Part shown: positions 59,615-64,000 of the stretch, one piece after another | How the letters are laid out: every line of letters starts with the position of its first letter | Numbering within the stretch: position 1 is the stretch's first letter | Assembly: GCF_012931845.1 (NCBI RefSeq) | Contig: NZ_CP051884.1 | Coordinates: 1,240,001 to 1,304,000 of the forward strand | Source of the DNA: Cellulomonas taurus | GTDB lineage: Bacteria; Actinomycetota; Actinomycetes; Actinomycetales; Cellulomonadaceae | DNA length: 64,000 nucleotides | Direction of reading: 5' to 3' | The notes under the pieces: generated by a model | Databases searched by the model: none | Told to the model about the DNA's origin: nothing | Seen by the model: the letters and a program-made list of their open reading frames with translations, nothing else | Program-made: the position numbers and the translations under genes

Positions 59615-60130
59615 ATGGAGTACGGATGGGTCGGCACCGTCGCGGCTTTAGCGACAGCCTTCGGCGCGGGCAGCGTGCTGACGAGGCTGCTCGACGTGCG
59701 CAAAGAACGTCGGGCAGCGAGGGCCGCTGTGCTTGCCGCGCTGCATGTCGTTGACACGGGGCGATTCCAGAGCCAACCCCCGGGGTTCGACGCGAAGCTT
59801 CGTGAACTTCGAACAACGGCGCTACTGGCACGCCTGCCGCGCCGTCCTGTAGAGGAGCACGTGGACCTGGCTCGAGCTCTGCGGACTCTGACGATGTGGC
59901 AAAGGAGCGAGCCTGACGCAAATCCGTCTGACTTGTTCCTGGAGAACGCGGCTACGACGTCGTCCGAGTTGGTCACTGATCTGATCTGGCACCCTCTGAT
60001 CGGGAGAATCAGGCTCAAGCAGCGTCGCCTGGGTATGTTGAACGAGCTCAAGCTGATTCGGCCCGAACTGGGGCCGTTGATCTGGGGCGACAAGCCCTGG
60101 GTCTCATCCTCCATCACGCCACCTCCCTGA
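59615..60130 (+). CDS. Plus-strand protein with N-terminal membrane segment
   Basis: A 171-residue protein with one N-terminal hydrophobic segment (YGWVGTVAALATAFGAGSVL) and a helical cytoplasmic part (RLLDVRKERRAARAAVLAAL...). Predicted start ATG 59615, seven bases after a weak GATGCT -10-like box; ATG 59603 is possible. It overlaps the end of the convergent ASCH gene by 17 bases. Role unknown. Confidence 0.65.
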   Translation: MEYGWVGTVAALATAFGAGSVLTRLLDVRKERRAARAAVLAALHVVDTGRFQSQPPGFDAKLRELRTTALLARLPRRPVEEHVDLARALRTLTMWQRSEPDANPSDLFLENAATTSSELVTDLIWHPLIGRIRLKQRRLGMLNELKLIRPELGPLIWGDKPWVSSSITPPP

Positions 60131-60605
60131 GCTGCTCGCGGGTCGCTGCCAGCAGCGCGTCGTCCGGTCGCCAGAGCCCAAGTCGACCGGTCGCGGGGAT
60201 CGGGCGGGGGAGCGGGCGCGGGTTCGCCAGCACGAGGTGGTGGTGGTCCGACATGGCCCAGGGCGAGCACGGGCCGTAGGGCACCCCGGGCCGGAAGCAC
60301 GAGCGGACGGCGCGGAGGCGGTCCATCTCGCTGTTGTGCCCTCGGTGCTCGTCCACGAGGTCGACGACGCCGATTACGCACCTTGTCGGCAGATCTAGAC
60401 CGACGGCCGTCTCGCGGGAAATCCCGAAGCGGCGAGCGACCTCCGCCAGGACCGGGCTTCGCCAAGCCTCGGGAGCGAACGATGCCCCGGCGTGGATCGC
60501 GACGGGCCCGCGGTACCGGCCGAGCGACTGGACGCGGTTCTCGACGTCTTTCTGACCGTGGATGATCGCCCACGCCCACGGCTGCTTCACGGTCAGGACC
60601 CTCAC
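60114..60605 (-). CDS. ASCH/PUA-fold domain protein
   Basis: A 163-residue protein starting LTVKQPWAWAIIHGQKDVEN R, the classic ASCH opening, with YRGPVAIHAGASFAPEAW following. ASCH domains bind RNA or nucleotides and are frequent in phages. GTG at 60605 overlaps the preceding stop (GTGA), so the long open frame upstream is not used. Confidence 0.85.
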   Translation of the reverse strand: MRVLTVKQPWAWAIIHGQKDVENRVQSLGRYRGPVAIHAGASFAPEAWRSPVLAEVARRFGISRETAVGLDLPTRCVIGVVDLVDEHRGHNSEMDRLRAVRSCFRPGVPYGPCSPWAMSDHHHLVLANPRPLPRPIPATGRLGLWRPDDALLAATREQLREVA

Positions 60606-61066
60606 GCCGCACCACCGATCTGCAGCAGCGGTCGGGTGTCGCCCGTTGCGTACGCGAGCTCGATCGCCGGGGCCACGGAGTCGAACACCGAGGTCCCGGA
60701 CGGCAGAACGAGGTGCGCGAGGAACTCCTCCTCGAACGTCGTGATCCCGGCTTCGACGGCCTCGAGCTTCGCCTTCACGACCAATGCGAGAGCGCGCCAC
60801 CGCTGCCGGGATGCCTGCTCGTAGGCGCTCTCCGCGGCCGACGCGGTCCGGGCGCCGCGGGAGTGGTGGGTGAACTCGCGGTCGTTGCGGTCGGGCAGCG
60901 GGAGGGTGAACCGGATGCGCTTGCCGTCCTTCACGAACTGAATGGCGGCCCTGCCCCCTTCCCACCCGTAGGAGAACGAGGTGGCGCCGTATCGGATGAG
61001 GGTGCGTTCGATCTCGGACCGGGACCGATCCGACGAGACGTCGGTGTTCGCGGCGTAGGTACCCAT
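60602..61066 (-). CDS. Phage protein of unknown function (154 residues)
   Basis: IERTLIRYGATSFSYGWEGG, AIQFVKDGKRIRFTLPLPDR and QRWRALALVVKAKLEAVEAG are typical of a common actinophage family of unknown function in early/replication regions. ATG at 61066 overlaps the preceding stop (ATGA). Confidence 0.8.
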   Translation of the reverse strand: MGTYAANTDVSSDRSRSEIERTLIRYGATSFSYGWEGGRAAIQFVKDGKRIRFTLPLPDRNDREFTHHSRGARTASAAESAYEQASRQRWRALALVVKAKLEAVEAGITTFEEEFLAHLVLPSGTSVFDSVAPAIELAYATGDTRPLLQIGGAA

Positions 61067-61314
61067 CACGCCCATCGCACGGTCTGGGTGGTGGGGGACG
61101 TCTGCTCGATGGTCCGGTGCAGGTACGGCGCCTCGGTCCCGGGGACGCACTCCGGGAGTCCGGGGCCCTCGATCAGGATCTTGATCGAGAGCGGGTCGAT
61201 CTCGGTCTGCACCGCGACCACATGGGTGTGCTCGGGGAGATCGAGGATCTCGGAGAGGTCTTCCGGAAGCAGGCGGAGCTTCGCCCTGCCTCGGGTGTTG
61301 TGGGTGGAGTCCAT
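61066..61314 (-). CDS. Small early-region phage protein (82 residues)
   Basis: A small beta-rich acidic protein (LRLLPEDLSEILDLPEHTHV VAVQTEIDPLSIKILIEG region). Coupled to both neighbours by ATGA overlaps. Function unknown. Confidence 0.7.
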   Translation of the reverse strand: MDSTHNTRGRAKLRLLPEDLSEILDLPEHTHVVAVQTEIDPLSIKILIEGPGLPECVPGTEAPYLHRTIEQTSPTTQTVRWA

Positions 61315-61490
61315 CAGTGCTCCTTGAGTCGGATGCCTCGGCGGGCGACGTCTTCGGCGACGAGCCCACGGATGTACGCGGAACGGGACTTACGGCCCCG
61401 CGCGATGTTCATCAGCAGGTGGCCGGTCGGGGTGAAACGGGTGGTGACGGTCTCGGTGCGGGGCTCCGTGCCGTCCGGGGGTCTTCCCAT
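61314..61490 (-). CDS. Small ribbon-helix-helix-like protein (58 residues)
   Basis: MGRPPDGTEPRTETVTTRFT, then PTGHLLMNIARGRKSRSAYI RGLVAEDVARRG: a short strand followed by two helices with the SRSAYIRGLV pattern of ribbon-helix-helix DNA-binding proteins. Its stop overlaps the start of the next gene (ATGA). Likely a small phage regulator. Confidence 0.68.
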   Translation of the reverse strand: MGRPPDGTEPRTETVTTRFTPTGHLLMNIARGRKSRSAYIRGLVAEDVARRGIRLKEH

Positions 61491-61525
61491 GCCCGCATCG
61501 TGCGGAGGGATGTGTCACACAGAAC

Positions 61526-62812
61526 TCAGGCGGCCATGTCCACGAACCGGGAGTAGTGCAGCTGGTGGCAGAGCGTGACCGTCCCGGTCGGGCCGTTGCG
61601 CTGCTTCGCGACGATCATGTCGACCTCACCCGCCCGGGCGGACTCCGGCTCGTAGTAGTCCGGGCGGAACAGCAGCACCACGGCGTCCGCGTCCTGCTCC
61701 AGCGACCCGGTCTCGCGTAGGTCGGACAGCTGGGGGGTGTGGTCGGTGCGCATCTCCGGTCCGCGACCGAGCTGCGCCGCGGTCAGGATCGGCACGCCGG
61801 CCGCCTTCGCGACGAGCTTGAGGTTGCGGATGTACTCCTCGAGCGCGACGCGGCGTTCGGGACGCGGGTTCACGGTGCCGAGCTGGACATAGTCGATGAC
61901 GACCAGGTCGGGGTGGAGACGGTCGATCGACGCGCGCAGGTCCGCGGTGGTCAGGTTCGGGGTGTCCACGATGTGCAGCGGGGCGCCCTCGAACGCTGCT
62001 CGGGCCTGTGCGATGCGCTCCCAGTGCTCCGCGCTCAGAGACCGGGACAGGACCGCGGACAGCGGGATGCGCGCCTCGGCGGCGAGGATCCGCCAGATCA
62101 CTTCGTCGCGGCTCATCTCGAGGGTGTGCAGGAGCACGGTCTTCCCTTGCCGCAGTGCAGCGTCCCGGGCGACGTCGACCAGGGCCACGGACTTCCCAGA
62201 ACCGGGGCGGCCGGCGAACAGGATCAGCTGCCCGCACGACATTGGACGCATCGAGAGCCCGAGATCCCGCCACGGCCACTGGATCGCGTCCGTCTCGTCC
62301 GGTGGGATCTCTAGGTCTTCGAGGACTGCGTCAATCACGTCCCCGATGCTCGTGCGCTCGGCGCTTGGATCCGGACGAGCGGCGGCGGCGAGTTCGGCCA
62401 TCGCCGCGGACGCGACATCCTCCGGGGTGCCTTCCATCCCGGACGCGACCTGGGCGATCCGGGTCGACGCCGCCACGAGCCTGCGCCGCGCGGCCATGTC
62501 CCGGACGATGTGCGCGTAGAACCCGGCGTTCGACGTCGTCGGGACCCCGGCGATCAGGTCGTGGAGGCGAACGATCCCGCCTGCGTTCTCGAGTGTCCCG
62601 GCACGGGCCATGAAGTCCGCGACGGTGATCGGGTCCACGCCAGTTCCGGCGTCGGCGAGGGAGGTGATCGCCTCCCAGATCTGCTCGTGCGCTGGCCGGT
62701 AGAAGTCGTCCCCGGCCAGGAGAGGCGCGACCTCGGTCAAGGCTGCTGGTGACCGCAGCACGGCACCGAGGACCGCTGCCTCTGCGGATGGGTCGTGTGG
62801 AGGTTCCGTCAT
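61526..62812 (-). CDS. DnaB-like replicative helicase
   Basis: A 428-residue hexameric helicase of phage replication. The DnaB N-terminal domain (about 5-105: SAEAAVLGAVLRSPAALTEV, HEQIWEAITSLADAGTGVDP) is followed by the RecA-like core with Walker A GRPGSGKS (201-208), Walker B LVVIDYVQL and the DnaB signature LRETGSLEQDADAVVLLFR. No loader or primase is in view. The start overlaps the stop of a 51-codon upstream ORF. Confidence 0.95.
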   Translation of the reverse strand: MTEPPHDPSAEAAVLGAVLRSPAALTEVAPLLAGDDFYRPAHEQIWEAITSLADAGTGVDPITVADFMARAGTLENAGGIVRLHDLIAGVPTTSNAGFYAHIVRDMAARRRLVAASTRIAQVASGMEGTPEDVASAAMAELAAAARPDPSAERTSIGDVIDAVLEDLEIPPDETDAIQWPWRDLGLSMRPMSCGQLILFAGRPGSGKSVALVDVARDAALRQGKTVLLHTLEMSRDEVIWRILAAEARIPLSAVLSRSLSAEHWERIAQARAAFEGAPLHIVDTPNLTTADLRASIDRLHPDLVVIDYVQLGTVNPRPERRVALEEYIRNLKLVAKAAGVPILTAAQLGRGPEMRTDHTPQLSDLRETGSLEQDADAVVLLFRPDYYEPESARAGEVDMIVAKQRNGPTGTVTLCHQLHYSRFVDMAA

Positions 62813-62964
62813 GCTGCCTCACTCCCGGCTCCGACCATCGGCTTTGAGCGCGCATCTCGCAGTCTGGCTCTCGACAACCGCTGAGTGTTGTACGTGCCGC
62901 AAACAGGCTGAGGGGTTGTGCGAATCAGGTGTCGTTGACGGAGCGCGCGCGACACGGAGCTCAC
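62809..62964 (-). CDS. Small basic ORF joining two coupled genes
   Basis: 51 residues (MSSVSRALRQRHLIRTTPQP...). Its GTG overlaps the stop of the upstream gene (GTGA) and its stop overlaps the dnaB-like start (ATGA), the coupling pattern of the rest of this operon, which argues that it is translated. Basic composition; no family. Confidence 0.5.
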   Translation of the reverse strand: MSSVSRALRQRHLIRTTPQPVCGTYNTQRLSRARLRDARSKPMVGAGSEAA

Positions 62965-63716
62965 GATTCACACCCGGTGACAACGTGATCGATGTACTCC
63001 TGCTCGATGTCGCCGCCCCGGAGTTGCTGGAGGGCATCACAGGCGTCGCGTCGAACCTGCGCGTCGTGCTCGGCGAGCCACTCCTGCGCGAGGGCCGGGT
63101 CATCCGCGAGGCTCTGGGCGACCGCGGTCTCGAACCCCTCGTTGAACGACCTCGCGTGCGCCTCGCTGTCGCCGTAATGCACGCGCACGACGGTCGGCTC
63201 GGCTGTCGCCAGCAGCCCGGCAGCAGCGAGCATGGCAGCGATGCGAGCCCGCAGCCTGTCGCTCACCGGTGAGCCCCAGTAGTCGCGCCAGCCTGGGTCA
63301 CTCATCGGCTCGTAGCCATCGCAGACCAGCGGGTAGTCGGACCACGCCCGTGCCGCCCGCTCCACGGCGTCACCGTCCTCCGGGGCCGGGTGCGGGGCGT
63401 CCGGGCGGGGCCTGTAGCCCGCGTCCCAGAGGTGCTGCGTCACGTCATCGACACCGGCCCGGGACAGGTCAGTGCCCTCCGAGGCTGTGAACACGTGGTC
63501 GCGGAGGGCCTTGAACGCGGCGTAGGCGTCGCCGACGCGCGGCGTGGGCTGGTCGATGGTCGGTGCACACGGGCCTCGGTGTGCGTATCGGAGCGGACAG
63601 GCCGGGTTGCTGCACGCCTTGTCGCCGCCGAGGCGGGGCTGCCGATCAGCCACCTCTGCGTCCGTGAGTGCAGATGCGCGGTTCTTGTCGGTCGGCGTGG
63701 TCTGGTCGGTGCTCAT
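62961..63716 (-). CDS. Early-region phage protein (251 residues)
   Basis: A mostly acidic, soluble protein with an N-terminal metal-site-like CSNPACPLRYAHRGPC and three helical blocks (AYAAFKALRDHVFTASEGTD, WSDYPLVCDGYEPM, LADDPALAQEWLAEHDAQVR). No family recognised. Overlaps both neighbours. Confidence 0.72.
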   Translation of the reverse strand: MSTDQTTPTDKNRASALTDAEVADRQPRLGGDKACSNPACPLRYAHRGPCAPTIDQPTPRVGDAYAAFKALRDHVFTASEGTDLSRAGVDDVTQHLWDAGYRPRPDAPHPAPEDGDAVERAARAWSDYPLVCDGYEPMSDPGWRDYWGSPVSDRLRARIAAMLAAAGLLATAEPTVVRVHYGDSEAHARSFNEGFETAVAQSLADDPALAQEWLAEHDAQVRRDACDALQQLRGGDIEQEYIDHVVTGCES

Positions 63717-64000
63717 GCTCGGCCCTCCTCGGTCTGCGGGGTGACGTCGGCGCGGCGCAGGCGGACGAACCCGTCGTGCATGCCGGTGGCTATCAGGTAG
63801 ACCGGCACTCGCTCGTCGCCGGCGAAAACGGTCCCGTAGTCCGGCTCGTACTCGGTGGTGCCGTTCTGGAGCGATCTGGCACCGACGATGACACCGGTCC
63901 GGGGCATCGGGCCGAACGCCTCGGCCACGCCGCGGTCACGCATGCTGCTCCACACCTTGCGCCGCAGGTCGTGGTGCCCCTGTCGCTTGCGCCACCGGTC
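63713..64000 (-). CDS. Phage protein, 5' end beyond the window
   Basis: The visible 95 residues begin DRWRKRQGHHDLRRKVWSSM and end in a small sheet domain (GVIVGARSLQNGTTEYEPDY GTVFAGDERVPVYLIATG region). The frame is open to the window edge, so the true start may lie outside; GTG at 63955 is the first start in view. Function unknown. Confidence 0.65.
   Translation of the reverse strand, partial: DRWRKRQGHHDLRRKVWSSMRDRGVAEAFGPMPRTGVIVGARSLQNGTTEYEPDYGTVFAGDERVPVYLIATGMHDGFVRLRRADVTPQTEEGRA

Larger units (their letters stand above)
29162..64000 (-). mobile_element. Siphovirus-type prophage, right part beyond the window
   Basis: A continuous set of phage genes: replication helicase, small and large terminase, portal, scaffold, decoration, major capsid, connectors, major tail protein, tape measure, minor tail proteins, amidase and holin-like proteins. 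The genes overlap by ATGA/GTGA and run on the minus strand, toward the rnpB side. Integrase, repressor and the far attachment site are not in the window. The left border is placed after the IS remnant and before the first phage-like gene; no attachment core could be identified. Confidence 0.92.

Noticed and set aside
1..64000. tRNA genes
   Set aside because: No stretch with acceptor pairing and the conserved T-loop pattern was recognised by eye; a covariance-model scan would settle it.

Overview
The window is high-GC DNA with actinobacterial codon use, frequent GTG starts and many leaderless promoters. It carries a chitinase, two GH3 beta-glycosidases, a sucrose phosphorylase operon, and the Nif3 / C4-zinc-ribbon-like / histidine-phosphatase cluster. 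This suits a polysaccharide-degrading actinomycete of the Micrococcales, such as a Cellulomonas or Isoptericola relative. The genus is inferred from gene content, not proven.

Layout. 1-5350: a minus-strand operon read as esterase, sugar-porter MFS, alpha/beta hydrolase, SGNH hydrolase, sucrose phosphorylase (cut by the window edge). A palindromic operator overlaps its promoter, and a LacI-family gene lies just upstream (5426-6496). 6633-11723: PAP2-diacylglycerol kinase fusion, secreted GH18 chitinase, methionine aminopeptidase, TetR regulator, GNAT acetyltransferase. 12006-17804: a three-gene cluster of GH3 lipoprotein, small lipoprotein, and a membrane-anchored GH3 with permuted domain order. 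17892-19839: TetR regulator, orphan LytTR response regulator with a LytTR-type direct repeat just behind it, and a small unknown protein. 19912-22565: fatty acid desaturase, S51-like peptidase, SRAP protein. 22566-23064: intergenic repeats. 23077-27528: zinc dehydrogenase, Nif3-like protein, degenerate zinc-ribbon protein, phosphatase and YaaA. 27581-27967: rnpB (RNase P RNA).

From about 29.17 kb to the end (and beyond it) lies a siphovirus-type prophage. A boundary zone holds a small ORF, a SnoaL-like gene and an IS5-family transposase remnant. Phage genes run almost entirely on the minus strand. Read from 64 kb downward they are: replication and accessory genes (DnaB helicase, ASCH protein, ribbon-helix-helix-like protein), small and large terminase, portal, scaffold, decoration protein, major capsid, structural and collagen-like proteins, MuF-like protein, head-tail connectors, tail terminator, major tail protein, tail chaperones, tape measure, minor tail proteins, amidase endolysin, and holin-like membrane proteins. 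No integrase, repressor or right attachment site is in view.

The minus-strand phage genes are tightly coupled by ATGA/GTGA overlaps. Inserted against this grain are five short plus-strand genes, four of them encoding membrane proteins and two or three apparently leaderless. A minus-strand membrane protein of related architecture (58390-58983) and a 2TM-GAF protein near the left end add to them. This set of likely lysogenic-conversion genes is the least explained part of the window. The phage also uses recurring stop-associated (GTGACACCCCC) and start-associated (GGAGCACC) motifs.
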